Shown in pieces: positions 52,527 to 63,985 of a stretch of DNA of 64,000 nucleotides. Positions within the stretch are counted from its first letter, which is position 1; the number at the start of each line of letters is the position of its first letter. The DNA is from Sphingomonas hankookensis. GTDB lineage: Bacteria; Pseudomonadota; Alphaproteobacteria; Sphingomonadales; Sphingomonadaceae. The DNA lies in contig NZ_JAKREV010000001.1 in the NCBI RefSeq assembly GCF_022664465.1, positions 310,001 to 374,000 on the forward strand. Direction: 5' to 3'. The position numbers were made by a program, and so were the translations under genes. The notes beneath the pieces are model-generated. The model saw only the letters and a list, made by a program, of their open reading frames with translations. It was not told the origin of the DNA and ran no database searches.

Positions 52527-52784
52527 CTAGATTGCGTCCGGTAGAACGGTGAGCGAAGTTGCGGCATACCTAAGGATGTAAGGTGCGTCTGCGGGCTGCC
52601 CCGCCGGCATTTTAGGACCGAAAAAAGCGACATAGCAGTCAAACATCCCGATCGATTGTTCCAGCCAGCAATGGACTACGATACCGAACTCAGGCGTCGT
52701 TTCATCATCGTCGTTGATGAAGGCGTCCAGACGAACGCGAGTACCCGGCTTTAGGTAACCATCCGCCCTTTGAGCATCGCCCAT
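52527..52784 (-). CDS. Small hypothetical protein
   Basis: An 85-aa protein not recognised. It is rich in acidic and aromatic residues (VRLDAFINDDDETTPEFGIVV, FDCYVAFFGPKMP), soluble, with no signal peptide. The ribosome site is weak. Lower GC than its surroundings suggests recent acquisition. Whether it is expressed is unclear. Confidence 0.5.
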   Translation of the reverse strand: MGDAQRADGYLKPGTRVRLDAFINDDDETTPEFGIVVHCWLEQSIGMFDCYVAFFGPKMPAGQPADAPYILRYAATSLTVLPDAI

Positions 52785-52830
52785 ATCGATCAGAGTCTTT
52801 TCTTTGGCTAATCGGCGCGTCTCCGAGCCG

Positions 52831-53031
52831 CTATCCTATGCATTCCGTATCGCCGACGTAGACATACGTCAGCCCCTTTGACTGACCGTCAAAGTATTGA
52901 GCTAAACAGACATTCTGTTCTATGTTACGCTGCTCAGCCCAAACGCGATAACGCCAGCCGGCGATAACGCCAGCGCTGACAGCGACTGCAATCGCGCACG
53001 ATGCCAACAATAGCCGCAATCCAAAGGGCAT
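52831..53031 (-). CDS. Small hypothetical membrane protein preceded by 7-bp tandem repeats
   Basis: A 66-aa protein with a hydrophobic N-terminal segment (LRLLLASCAIAVAVSAGVIAGW) and a short exported tail with two cysteines. The start at 53031 is the last ATG generated by a CCCTATG tandem repeat; an in-frame start 21 bp earlier reads MPYALCP. Not recognised; lower GC than neighbours, like the previous gene. Confidence 0.5.
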   Translation of the reverse strand: MPFGLRLLLASCAIAVAVSAGVIAGWRYRVWAEQRNIEQNVCLAQYFDGQSKGLTYVYVGDTECIG

Positions 53032-53060
53032 AGGGCATAGGGCATAGGGCATAGGGCATG
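53026..53060. repeat. Five tandem copies of a 7-bp unit (GGGCATA)
   Basis: GGGCATA repeats four times, with a fifth copy ending in G. The unit length is not a multiple of three, and on the minus strand every copy contributes an ATG just upstream of, or at, the start of the small membrane gene. Slippage could alter the leader or start. Confidence 0.9.
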
Positions 53061-53101
53061 CTCTACCTCTCAGCTCTGACCTGCAAGCGGCTTCGCGCCT
53101 C

Positions 53102-54958
53102 CTACGCCGCCAAAGCCTCCAACGCCTCGTTCGCCTCCATCCACTTCGTCTCCGCCACCTCGATCTCGGTATCGAGGCTCGCGCGGCGCTTCATCAGCTG
53201 CGCCATGGTCAGCTTCGCCAGCGCCGGGATCGGCTTGCCCGCCATCGCCGCGTCCAGCGCGTCGCGTTGCTCGGTCAGCCGCGCCAGATCGCGCTCGATC
53301 GCCTGCGCGCCCTTCTTCAGCACCTGCGCCTTTTCGCGCGCTTCGGCGGCGGCCTTGCGGTCGTCCTTCTTGTTGGCCTTCTTCGCCTTTTCCTTCGCCG
53401 AATTGCCGAGGATCAGCGCGATATAGTCGTCGATCGTCCCGTCGAATTCCTTCGCCGTACCTTCGTCGACCAGTACCAGCCGGTCGGCGGTCGCCTCCAG
53501 CATATGCCGGTCGTGGCTGACCAACAGCACGCAACCGGTATAGGCGTTGAGTGCCTGCACCAGCGCCTCACGCGCATCGACGTCCAGGTGGTTGGTCGGT
53601 TCGTCGAGGATCAGCATATGCGGCGCATCGCGCGTGATCAGCGCCAGCGCCAACCGCGCCCGCTCGCCGCCCGACAGTTTGCCGACCAGCGTAATCGCCT
53701 TGTCGCCCGAAAAACCGAACCGCCCGAGCTGCGCGCGGACGGCGGCGGGTGACGCGCCCTTCATCTGGCGCGTCATATGCTCCAGCGGGGTGTCGTCAGT
53801 GCTCAGTTCCTCGACCTGATACTGGGTGAAGTACCCGACCTTCATCTTGCCCGCGGCATTCATGTCGCCGTCCATCGGCGCCAATTGCGCCGCCAGCAGC
53901 CGCGCCAGCGTCGTCTTGCCGTTGCCGTTGCGACCCAGCAGCGCGATGCGATCCTCCGGATCGATCCGCAAATTCAATCGCTTGAGGATCGGCACGTCGC
54001 CATAGCCGACGCTCGCCATGTCGAGCGTGATCAGCGGCGGGCGCAGTTCGTCGGGATCGGGAAAGTCGAACGACAGGCTGGGATCCTCGGCCATCGCCGC
54101 AATCGGCTTCATCTTGGCGAGAATCTTCAACCGCGACTGCGCCTGCTTGGCCGTCGAGGCCCGCGCCGAGTTCTTCGCGACATATTCCTGCAGCTTGGCG
54201 CGCTGCGCCGCCTGGTTGACGCGCGCCGCTTCCAGCTGCGCCAGCCGCTCGGCGCGCTGCTTCTCGAACGCGTCGTATCCGCCGGGATACAAGGTGATCT
54301 TGCCCTGATGCAGGTGCAGGATATGGTCGACGACGTTGTTCAGGAAATCGCGTTCGTGGCTGACGACAACGATCGTCGCCTTGTACCCTTTGAGGAAGTC
54401 CTCCAGCCACATCACGGCTTCGAGGTCGAGGTGGTTCGACGGTTCGTCGAGCAGCAGCACGTCGGGCTGGCTGAACAGCAGCGCCGCCAGCGCCACGCGC
54501 ATCCGCCAGCCGCCCGAATAGCTTTCCAGTGCCCGGCCCTGCATCTCCTCGTCGAAGCCCAGCCCAACGAGGATGCGCGCCGCCCGCGCCGGTGCGCCAT
54601 AAGCGTCGATCGCCAGCAATCGTTCGTGGATATCGCCCAGCCGGTCGGGATCGGTCACCGTCTCGGCATCGTGCATCAGCTTCGCGCGCTCGACATCGGC
54701 TTCCAGCACCGTTTCGAACGGCGTCGCCTGTCCGGCGGGCGCTTCCTGCGCGACATAGCCGAGCCGCGACCCGCGCGGCATTTCGGCGGTGCCGTTGTCC
54801 GGCTCCAGCTGCCCGGCGATCACCCGAACCAGCGTCGACTTGCCGGCGCCGTTGCGGCCGATCAGCCCAACGCGGCTGCCGGGCGGCAGCGCCGCGCTGG
54901 CATTGTCGAGGATCGTCCGCCCGCCCAGGCGCACCGTGATACCGTTCAGATTGAGCAT
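53102..54958 (-). CDS. ABC-F family ATP-binding protein (Uup-like)
   Basis: A 618-aa soluble protein with two ABC domains and no transmembrane segment. Walker A motifs GRNGAGKSTL and GRNGNGKTTL, Walker B LLLDEPSNHLDLEAV and LILDEPTNHLDVDAR, and a C-terminal Lys/Ala-rich coiled coil. ABC-F proteins act on the ribosome or in DNA repair. The two-domain organisation and coiled-coil end resemble Uup/YheS. Confidence 0.94.
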   Translation of the reverse strand: MLNLNGITVRLGGRTILDNASAALPPGSRVGLIGRNGAGKSTLVRVIAGQLEPDNGTAEMPRGSRLGYVAQEAPAGQATPFETVLEADVERAKLMHDAETVTDPDRLGDIHERLLAIDAYGAPARAARILVGLGFDEEMQGRALESYSGGWRMRVALAALLFSQPDVLLLDEPSNHLDLEAVMWLEDFLKGYKATIVVVSHERDFLNNVVDHILHLHQGKITLYPGGYDAFEKQRAERLAQLEAARVNQAAQRAKLQEYVAKNSARASTAKQAQSRLKILAKMKPIAAMAEDPSLSFDFPDPDELRPPLITLDMASVGYGDVPILKRLNLRIDPEDRIALLGRNGNGKTTLARLLAAQLAPMDGDMNAAGKMKVGYFTQYQVEELSTDDTPLEHMTRQMKGASPAAVRAQLGRFGFSGDKAITLVGKLSGGERARLALALITRDAPHMLILDEPTNHLDVDAREALVQALNAYTGCVLLVSHDRHMLEATADRLVLVDEGTAKEFDGTIDDYIALILGNSAKEKAKKANKKDDRKAAAEAREKAQVLKKGAQAIERDLARLTEQRDALDAAMAGKPIPALAKLTMAQLMKRRASLDTEIEVAETKWMEANEALEALAA

Positions 54959-55130
54959 GGCCGGGCGCGTAGCAGTTTTCGCCGCGTTTGCGAAGGGAGC
55001 GGCGGACGGGGTCGTGTCGATGCTTTCCTACATGGGTGCGCCACGCCATGATCCGCCCCGGCCGCATCGCGCGCCTGCTCTTTGACACGTCCGATGACGC
55101 CAGCCGCGCTACCCCTCCCTGCCCCAAACT

Positions 55131-55210
55131 TCACCCCAGCGGAGGCCGGGGTCTTCCCGTGGCAGCACGAGACAGGAGTCGCCGGAGACTCCAGCCTTCG
55201 CTGGGGTGAT
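55131..55210. repeat. Dispersed intergenic repeat pair
   Basis: TCACCCCAGCGGAGGCCGGGGTC with inverted GACTCCAGCCTTCGCTGGGGTGA. It belongs to the window-wide palindromic family and lies upstream of the ABC-F gene. Confidence 0.75.
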
Positions 55211-55248
55211 GCGCGTTGCGAGTGAATTGCAACACCCGCACCAACAGC

Positions 55249-55547
55249 GCGGCGAGTGTGAACTTAGTGAACTTTGACGGTTTCCCGCGGACTTCGGCGC
55301 CCGGGCAAAGCCCGTGCCGTCGATCGGCGCTCACAGCGCCGCCGGCCGGCCGCGCCTTATTCGGCTCGGCCCAGCTGCGCTACGCCTTGCCCGGCGCGGC
55401 GAGTGTGAACTTAGTGAACTTTGACGGTGTCCTGCGGACTTCGAGCCCCGCCACGGGCAAAGCCCGTGCCGTCGGTCGGCGCTCACCGCGCCGCCGGCCG
55501 GCCGCGCCTTATTCGGCTCGGCATGGCTGCGCTATGCCTTGCCCGGC
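55249..55547. repeat. Tandem duplication of a ~150-bp intergenic unit
   Basis: Copy 1 (55249-55395) and copy 2 (55396-55547) start with GCGGCGAGTGTGAACTTAGT and end CTTGCCCGGC. They differ by a few substitutions and small indels. Copy 2 runs into the 3' end of the acyl-CoA ligase gene and supplies its stop codon. The gap 54959-55531 has no gene. Confidence 0.9.
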
Positions 55548-57283
55548 GTGGCGGTGAACATCGCCCGCAGCTCGTCCTTCAAGATTTTCCCATTGGCATT
55601 GCGCGGCAGGACACTATCCGAAAACCGGATCATCACCGGCACCTTGAAGCCCGCCAGCCGCGCCCGCACGAAGTCCTGCAACTCGCCCTCGCTCGCTGCG
55701 CAACCGGGGCAGAGGTGGACGACCGCGGCCGGCACCTCGCCCAGCACCCGGTCGGGTACGCCGACCAGCGCGGCATCGGTGACCGCCGGATGCGCGTACA
55801 GCACGTCCTCGACCTCGATCGAATAGATATTCTCGCCGCCGCGGATGATGATGTCCTTGGCGCGGTCGACGATATAGCAGAAGCCTTCGTCGTCCAGCCG
55901 CGCGACGTCGCCGGTACGGACCCAGCCGTCGACAAAGGTCTGCGCGGTCGCTTCGGGCGCATTCCAGTAGCCGCGGACGATCATCGGCCCGCGCGCCCAT
56001 AATTCACCAACCTCGCCGACCGGCAGTTCGGCCGAACCGTCGGCATTCATGATCTTCAGGTCGGCGACCGGCACCGGCGCGCCGCAGCTGGTCGGCCGCG
56101 CCAGATAATCCTCGCCGACATGCTGCGTCACCGTCGCCATCGTCTCGGTCATGCCCCAGCCATTGCCGGGCAGCGCGCCGAACACTTCGAAGATCCGCTC
56201 CACCAGATCGGGTGCCGACGGCGCGCCGCCATATTGCACGACCTCCAGCGACGACAGGTCATGATTCGCTCGTTCGGGATGTTCCAGCAACTGCCACGCG
56301 ATCGTCGGCACCCCGCCGGTGATCTGAACCCGCTCGCGCTCGATCAGCGCCAGCGCCTCGCCCGCATCCCATTTGCGCATCAGCACCAGCGTCGTCCCGC
56401 TGGCGAGCGCGCCCATCAGCGACGCGCTGCACGCGGTGACGTGGAAGAACGGGATGACCAGCAACCCGACCTTGGGCTGCGGTTCGGGCGGCATCTTGCC
56501 CCGGCGCAGATAAGAGCGCGCGCCGACATAGGCTGCCGAAAGGATGTTGGTCGACAGGTTACGATGCGTGCCCAGCGCCCCCTTCGGCCGGCCGGTCGTG
56601 CCGCTGGTGTAGAAGATCGTCGCCGGATCGTCGGGCGCGATCGCCACCTCGGGCAGCGCAGTGTCGGGCAGCGTCGCGTAGCCGGCACAGTCGCCGATGA
56701 TATCCTCGATCCGCCGCACGATCCCGGTCAACGGCACCCGCGCCCGCGCGACCAGCACCGCCTCCAGCGCCGGCATCGCGGCATAGTCGCCGATCCGGTC
56801 GTGCCGCTGCCGGTCGACGATCAGCACCCGCGCGCCCGAATCGTTGACGCCATAGGCCAGTTCCTGCGGGCTCCACCATGCGTTCAGCGGCACGCACACC
56901 GCCCCGATCGCAACGATCGCAAAGAACGCGACCGGCCATTCGGGCATGTTGCGCATGGCCAGCGCCACCCGGTCGCCCTTGCCGACGCCCATCGCCTGCA
57001 GTCCCGCCGCCAGCGTGGCGATGGCACGATATTGCGCCTCGTAACTGACCCGCTGGTCCTCATGGATCGTCGCCAGCCGATCGCCGTGCGTGCGCGACAG
57101 CGCGATCAGCTGCACCAGATTGGCCGGCGCGTTCTTCCACACACGGGTGTCGATGCCGTCGATCGTCTCGTTCGCCATCTCGAACGGTGCACCGGGCGCG
57201 GTCAGCGCGGCCTGCACCTGCGCCATCGACATGCGCGGCCAATCGGACGGCACCACCATCGTCGCTTCGTTCGCCTGCACCAT
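55532..57283 (-). CDS. Class I adenylate-forming acyl-CoA synthetase (long-chain fatty acid type)
   Basis: A 583-aa ATP-dependent ligase activating a fatty acid or similar carboxylate to acyl-CoA. AMP-binding P-loop YTSGTTGRPKG, GWGMTETMA, the hinge region GWVRTGDVARLDDEG and DRAKDIIIRGGENIYS, and the catalytic Lys near NANGKILKDELR are present. The last few codons (FTATPGKA) are encoded by the end of a duplicated repeat. Divergent from the beta-oxidation genes; substrate unknown. Confidence 0.92.
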   Translation of the reverse strand: MVQANEATMVVPSDWPRMSMAQVQAALTAPGAPFEMANETIDGIDTRVWKNAPANLVQLIALSRTHGDRLATIHEDQRVSYEAQYRAIATLAAGLQAMGVGKGDRVALAMRNMPEWPVAFFAIVAIGAVCVPLNAWWSPQELAYGVNDSGARVLIVDRQRHDRIGDYAAMPALEAVLVARARVPLTGIVRRIEDIIGDCAGYATLPDTALPEVAIAPDDPATIFYTSGTTGRPKGALGTHRNLSTNILSAAYVGARSYLRRGKMPPEPQPKVGLLVIPFFHVTACSASLMGALASGTTLVLMRKWDAGEALALIERERVQITGGVPTIAWQLLEHPERANHDLSSLEVVQYGGAPSAPDLVERIFEVFGALPGNGWGMTETMATVTQHVGEDYLARPTSCGAPVPVADLKIMNADGSAELPVGEVGELWARGPMIVRGYWNAPEATAQTFVDGWVRTGDVARLDDEGFCYIVDRAKDIIIRGGENIYSIEVEDVLYAHPAVTDAALVGVPDRVLGEVPAAVVHLCPGCAASEGELQDFVRARLAGFKVPVMIRFSDSVLPRNANGKILKDELRAMFTATPGKA

Positions 57284-57445
57284 CCTGCTCCCGTTTTATC
57301 GGTCCATCGAAGGTCGGGTTTGCCCCGCACCTGCCGCATTTCGTGCCGCGCACTATTGATTGTGATCCCGCGAAAGGCAATAGAATGCGACAGCGACGCG
57401 CCGGTTTAGAATGACCGGTATGCAAAACGATGGAGAAGGCCGAAC

Positions 57446-59466
<2,021 letters not shown>

Positions 59467-59470
<4 letters not shown>

Positions 59471-60645
59471 CCGACCTCGCCCAATTCCGCGCCGATACCC
59501 GCGCCTGGCTGGAGGAAAATTGCCCGCCGTCGATGCGCGAGCCGGTCCAGTCGGACAAGGACGTCACCTGGGGCGGCCGCAATCCGACCTATGCCAATCC
59601 GGATCAGAAATTGTGGCTGGACCGGATGGCGGCGCGCGGCTGGACCGTGCCCGACTGGCCGAACGCCTATGGCGGCGGCGGCCTGTCGCCGGCGGAAGCG
59701 AAGATATTGCGCGAGGAAATGGCGTCGCTGGGCGCCCGCAATCCGCTCTATTCGTTCGGTATCTCGATGCTCGGCCCGGCGCTGCTCAAATACGGGACCG
59801 AGGAACAGAAGCAGGAGCATCTGCCCAAGATCGTCCGCGGCGAAATCCGCTGGTGCCAGGGCTATAGCGAACCGGGTGCCGGCTCCGACCTTGCCGGGCT
59901 GCAGACCAGCGCGGTCGACGATGGCGACGATTTCATCGTCAACGGGCAGAAGGTATGGACCAGCTATGCCGACAAGGCCGACTGGATCTTCTGTCTCGTC
60001 CGCACCGACCGTACGACCAAGCAGGCGGGCATCAGCTTCCTGCTGTTCGACATGGCGACACCGGGCATCACCACCCGCCCGATCAAGCTGATCTCGGGCA
60101 ATTCGCCCTTTTGCGAAACCTTCTTCGACGATGTCCGCGTGCCCAAGGCCAATCTGGTCGGCCAACGGGACAAGGGGTGGGATGTCGCCAAATACCTGCT
60201 GGGCCATGAGCGCGAGATGATCTCGGGCATGGGCACCACCGGCAACGGCCCGCTGATCGCGCGAGCCGTGGAGACGATCGGGCTCGACACGCAAGGCCGC
60301 CTTGCCGACCCGATGCTGCGCGCCGCGATCGCGACGTTCGACGTCCGTGCCCGCGCGTTCGCCGCCATGTCCGAACGCTTCCGCGACGAGCTGAAGGCCA
60401 ACCGCGCGCACCCTGCCCAGCCCAGCATGATGAAATATGTCGGGACCGAACTGAACAAGACCCGCCACGAACTGCTGATGGCGTCGGGCGGCAGCGACCT
60501 GCTCGAATGGGACAGCGCCGACAGCCATCAGGGCGCCGCCCCGCGCGCATGGCTGCGGACCAAGGCCAATTCAATCGAGGGCGGCACGTCCGAAATCCAG
60601 CTGAACATCGTCGCACGTCGTATCCTCGACCTGCCGACGCAGTGA
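59467..60645 (+). CDS. Acyl-CoA dehydrogenase family protein (likely catalytic partner)
   Basis: A 392-aa FAD enzyme. It has [38 protein letters not shown] and the C-terminal [17 protein letters not shown] segment with catalytic-type Glu/Gly-Thr-Ser. GTG start overlaps the FadB-like stop. Followed after 21 bp by a second, shorter acyl-CoA dehydrogenase; the pair looks like alpha-beta subunits of a heteromeric enzyme as in steroid or lipid side-chain degradation. Confidence 0.9.
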
Positions 60646-60666
60646 CCTTCTGACAGGATCGATCCC

Positions 60667-61794
60667 ATGCCCCTGTTTCTGAACGAAGATCAGACGATGC
60701 TCGCCGACACTGCGCGCGAGTTCCTTGCCGAAGCCGCGCCGGTCGATCACCTGCGCGCGCTCCGCGATGCCGATGACGCGACCGGCTTCGACCGCGACCT
60801 GTGGGCGAAGTTCGCCGAGATGGGCTTTACCGGCATGATGGTGCCCGAAGCCGCCGGCGGCCTGGGGCTCGGCCATGTCGAGGCGGGGATCGTACTGGAG
60901 GAAATCGGCCGCAACCTGTCGCCCTCGCCGTTCCTCGCCACCTCGGTCGCCGCAGTCGCTGCGCTGACCGGCACGGCGCCGGGCGAGCGCTGGTTGCCGG
61001 AGATCGCCGCAGGCAAGACCGTCGCCGCACTGGCGATCGACGAACGCGCCAAGCATGGCGACAGCGTCGCGCTGCGCGCCGAACGGTCGGGCAACGGCTT
61101 CCGCCTGTCGGGCACCAAGCAGTTCGTCGCGCACGGCCATGTCGCCGACCTGATCCTCGTCGTTGCCCGCACCGCCGGTGACGCGAACGATGCCGATGGC
61201 CTGACGTTGTTCGCCCTGCCTGCCGACACGCCCGGCCTGACCGCCGATCCGCGCCGGCTGGTCGACAGCAGCATCGCTGCACGCCTGACGCTCGACGGGG
61301 TCGAGGTCGATGGCGATGCGGTGATTGGCGACGTCGACGATGGCCGCACCGCGCTCACCCGCCTGCTGTCCGCCGCCCGGACCGGCGCGGCGGCGGAGTC
61401 GCTTGGCGTCGGCGACGGCGCGATGACCCGCACGATCGATTATCTGCGCCAGCGCAAGCAGTTCGGCCAGACGATCGGCAGCTTCCAGGCGCTGCAACAC
61501 CGCGCCGCGCATCTCTATGCGGAGATGGAGGTCGCCCGCGCCGCCGTCCTTAAGGCCCAGCAACTGCTCGACGACGCGTCGTCTGACGCCGATGTCGCGG
61601 TATCGGTGGCAAAGGCGATGGCGGGCATGGCAATGACGCTGTCGGTGCAGGAATCGGTGCAGATGCATGGCGGGATCGGCATGACCGACGCCGCCGATAT
61701 TGGCTTCTTCATGAAGCGCGCCCGCGTTCTGACCGAGATGTTCGGCGATATCGGCTATCACAGCGACCGCGTGGCGCGCGCCGGGGGCTATTGA
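60667..61794 (+). CDS. Acyl-CoA dehydrogenase family protein (second subunit)
   Basis: A 375-aa protein. It has the N-terminal FLNEDQTMLADTAREFL, MMVPEAAGGLGLG, RKQFGQTIGSFQALQHRAAHLY and QMHGGIGMTDAADIGFFMKRARVL typical of the family, but lacks the EGGTSEIQ block of its partner. It overlaps the thioesterase start as TGATG. Confidence 0.9.
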   Translation: MPLFLNEDQTMLADTAREFLAEAAPVDHLRALRDADDATGFDRDLWAKFAEMGFTGMMVPEAAGGLGLGHVEAGIVLEEIGRNLSPSPFLATSVAAVAALTGTAPGERWLPEIAAGKTVAALAIDERAKHGDSVALRAERSGNGFRLSGTKQFVAHGHVADLILVVARTAGDANDADGLTLFALPADTPGLTADPRRLVDSSIAARLTLDGVEVDGDAVIGDVDDGRTALTRLLSAARTGAAAESLGVGDGAMTRTIDYLRQRKQFGQTIGSFQALQHRAAHLYAEMEVARAAVLKAQQLLDDASSDADVAVSVAKAMAGMAMTLSVQESVQMHGGIGMTDAADIGFFMKRARVLTEMFGDIGYHSDRVARAGGY

Positions 61795-62666
61795 TGGAGC
61801 CCACGCCCGCCGATCTGATCGCCGGCCTCGTCCGCCTGCTCGATATCGAGGAGATCGACACCGACCTCTATCGCGGGGCACGCAATCCCGGCGGCGTCGG
61901 CCGCGTGTTCGGCGGACAGGTGATCGCGCAGGCGTTGCAGGCGGCGCAGCGATCGATCGGCGGCGAAAAGATCGCGCATTCGCTGCATGCCTATTTCCTG
62001 CGGCCGGGCGACGAGCAGCATCCGATCATCTACCGCGTGGTCCGCGACTTCGCCGGGCGCAGCTTCGCCAATGCGCGGGTGATCGCGATGCAGCGGGGCC
62101 AGGCGATCCTGAACATGGCGGCATCGTTCCAACTGCCCGAGGACGGCCTCGCGCATCAGGACGCGATGCCGGACGTGCCGCCGCCCGAATCGCTGCCGAC
62201 CGACCGCGAACTGCGGGAAGCGATGCAGGATCGCATTCCAGAGAAATATCGCCGCCTGTTCCTGCGCGCCCGCCCGATCGAGATCCGCCCGGTCGAGGCC
62301 GAGCACTGGACCGACCCGACGCCGCGCGCGCCGCTACAACATGGGTGGTTCCGTGCGGTCGCGCCGATCGGCGACGACATGACGCTGCACCGTGCGATGC
62401 TGGCCTATGCCAGCGACATGATGCTGCTGGGCACCTGCATGCTGCCGCACGGCATCCACTGGATGATGGACAAGGTACAGACCGCCAGCGTCGACCATGC
62501 GCTGTGGCTGCACGAACCGTTCCGCGCCGACGACTGGCTGCTGTACCAGACCGACAGCCCCTGGGCCGGCCACGCCCGCGGCTTCAACCGCGGTCGCTTC
62601 TTCAGCCGCGATGGCCGTTTGGTGGCGAGCGTCGCGCAGGAGGGGCTGGTGCGGGTCCGGGAGTAG
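61794..62666 (+). CDS. tesB: Acyl-CoA thioesterase II (TesB-like)
   Basis: A 290-aa double-hotdog acyl-CoA hydrolase. It has GRVFGGQVIAQALQAAQRSI, SLHAYFLRPGD, RVVRDFAGRSFANARVIA and the second-half DHALWLHEPFRADDWLLYQTDSPWAGHARGF; the catalytic Asp/Thr/Gln set typical of TesB is consistent. ATG at 61794 overlaps the previous stop. Last gene of the cluster. Confidence 0.93.
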   Translation: MEPTPADLIAGLVRLLDIEEIDTDLYRGARNPGGVGRVFGGQVIAQALQAAQRSIGGEKIAHSLHAYFLRPGDEQHPIIYRVVRDFAGRSFANARVIAMQRGQAILNMAASFQLPEDGLAHQDAMPDVPPPESLPTDRELREAMQDRIPEKYRRLFLRARPIEIRPVEAEHWTDPTPRAPLQHGWFRAVAPIGDDMTLHRAMLAYASDMMLLGTCMLPHGIHWMMDKVQTASVDHALWLHEPFRADDWLLYQTDSPWAGHARGFNRGRFFSRDGRLVASVAQEGLVRVRE

Positions 62667-62686
62667 CGGCAACCTTCCGCCCCGAA

Positions 62687-62825
62687 CGTCATCCCAGCGA
62701 AGGCTGGGATCTCCCGCGGTAGCACAGGACAGGAGCCGCCAAGGGCTCCAGCCTTCGCCGGGGCGACGCCTTGGGGCAGAGCCGGACCAGGAGCAGCGGC
62801 ATACCCCCGCGCAGGCGGGGGTCCA
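62687..62825. repeat. Dispersed intergenic repeats between tesB and the catalase gene
   Basis: CGTCATCCCAGCGAAGGCTGGGATCTC, an inverted partner CCAGCCTTCGCCGGGGCGACG, and CCCCCGCGCAGGCGGGGG. Same family as the other intergenic repeats; no gene between 62667 and 62905. Confidence 0.7.
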
Positions 62826-62905
62826 GGGTTACGTCGCCGCAACGTCGGTTTCCGCGGACCTGAGCCCCCCCCTGCGCGGCGGCACGGCATCGCTAAAGCA
62901 AAGCC

Positions 62906-63985
62906 TCAAACCGGCTCATGCAACGGACACCCGTTGAACCGCCGCCGATACTCAGCCGAGTGGTCATACACCGGCTTGCGCACCCGGTTGACCCCACCCA
63001 ACGGCTGATGCGCCGCCAGCCCGGTCCATACGCTGAACCGCAGATTCTCGTCGACCTTGGCCACCTTGTCCGCCGACCAGCTATCCTGTGGCGCGGTACG
63101 GATCGTCGCCACCGTGACGTACGGGCTGACGTCCTCGGGCCACGGCGTCGCCGCATCCTCGATCGGCTGGGCATCGGTATCGCGCAGCAGTTGCACCCGT
63201 ACCTCCCATTCGCCGCGCACCGTTGCCGCCGAGCGCTGCATATCCTCGCGGATCGCGTTCGGGCGGCCGCTGGTGTCGACGACGGTGTCCGTCAGCGCGG
63301 TCAGATCGGGCGACACCGGCACCACCTGATATTTCGCAACGAATGCCCCGTGGCGGAACGGCGTGGCGGAAAAATAGGTCTCACCCAGCGGATGGACGTT
63401 CTTCGAGCCGCCCATCGTCTTGAGCAGCGTACTCTCGGTCCCGACCGCCTCCAGCGCCGCCTCGGCCCCGCGCAGCACATAGGACAGCGCCTTCTTGGCC
63501 CATTCACCCTTGTCGGTCGTCTTGGCGAGCAGCTTCAGGTTGCCGGCGAATTTTTCCGGCGTCGGCGCGGCAAAGGCCGGGGCGTTGACCATGACGAAAT
63601 CCTGCGTCCGCCCCTCGGCACCGGGCAGGCGGTCGCCATCGACCTCCATCACCTTCCACGCTAGCCCGCGCGGCAGGGCGATCGCGTCGTCGAGAATGTC
63701 ACCCGGATTGGTCGAGAACCGCATCACCACCGGATGCGTACCGGGCGTGGCGAACAGCCCCTGTGCCAGTTCGGGCGGCAGGTCGTCACGGATGCTCAGC
63801 TCGCCCTTCAGGATGCCATGACTCTTGGCATGGACCGCGCGCACCGCCTTGCCATAATCCTTCGACGTCGTTTCGAGGATCGTGTCGAACGATTCCTCCA
63901 TCTGCGCGACCGTCTCGGCCTCGGTCGGCTGCGGTTGCTCGAGCGCCGCCGAATAGCGGATCGGCGGTTTCAATATGGCGGTCAT
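62906..63985 (-). CDS. Catalase family protein (SrpA-like haem peroxidase)
   Basis: A 359-aa protein of the short catalase-like family. The catalytic His lies in RAVHAKSHGILKGELSI. Structural segments VVMRFSTNPGDILDD, RGLAWKVMEVDG, QDFVMVNAPAF and SVWTGLAAHQPLGGVNRVRKPVYDHSAEYRR match the family. The canonical RLFSYxDTH Tyr ligand is not seen, so the haem ligand and activity are uncertain; Tyr in KPVYDHS is a candidate. AAGGAGTTT lies upstream of the chosen ATG. Confidence 0.87.
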   Translation of the reverse strand: MTAILKPPIRYSAALEQPQPTEAETVAQMEESFDTILETTSKDYGKAVRAVHAKSHGILKGELSIRDDLPPELAQGLFATPGTHPVVMRFSTNPGDILDDAIALPRGLAWKVMEVDGDRLPGAEGRTQDFVMVNAPAFAAPTPEKFAGNLKLLAKTTDKGEWAKKALSYVLRGAEAALEAVGTESTLLKTMGGSKNVHPLGETYFSATPFRHGAFVAKYQVVPVSPDLTALTDTVVDTSGRPNAIREDMQRSAATVRGEWEVRVQLLRDTDAQPIEDAATPWPEDVSPYVTVATIRTAPQDSWSADKVAKVDENLRFSVWTGLAAHQPLGGVNRVRKPVYDHSAEYRRRFNGCPLHEPV

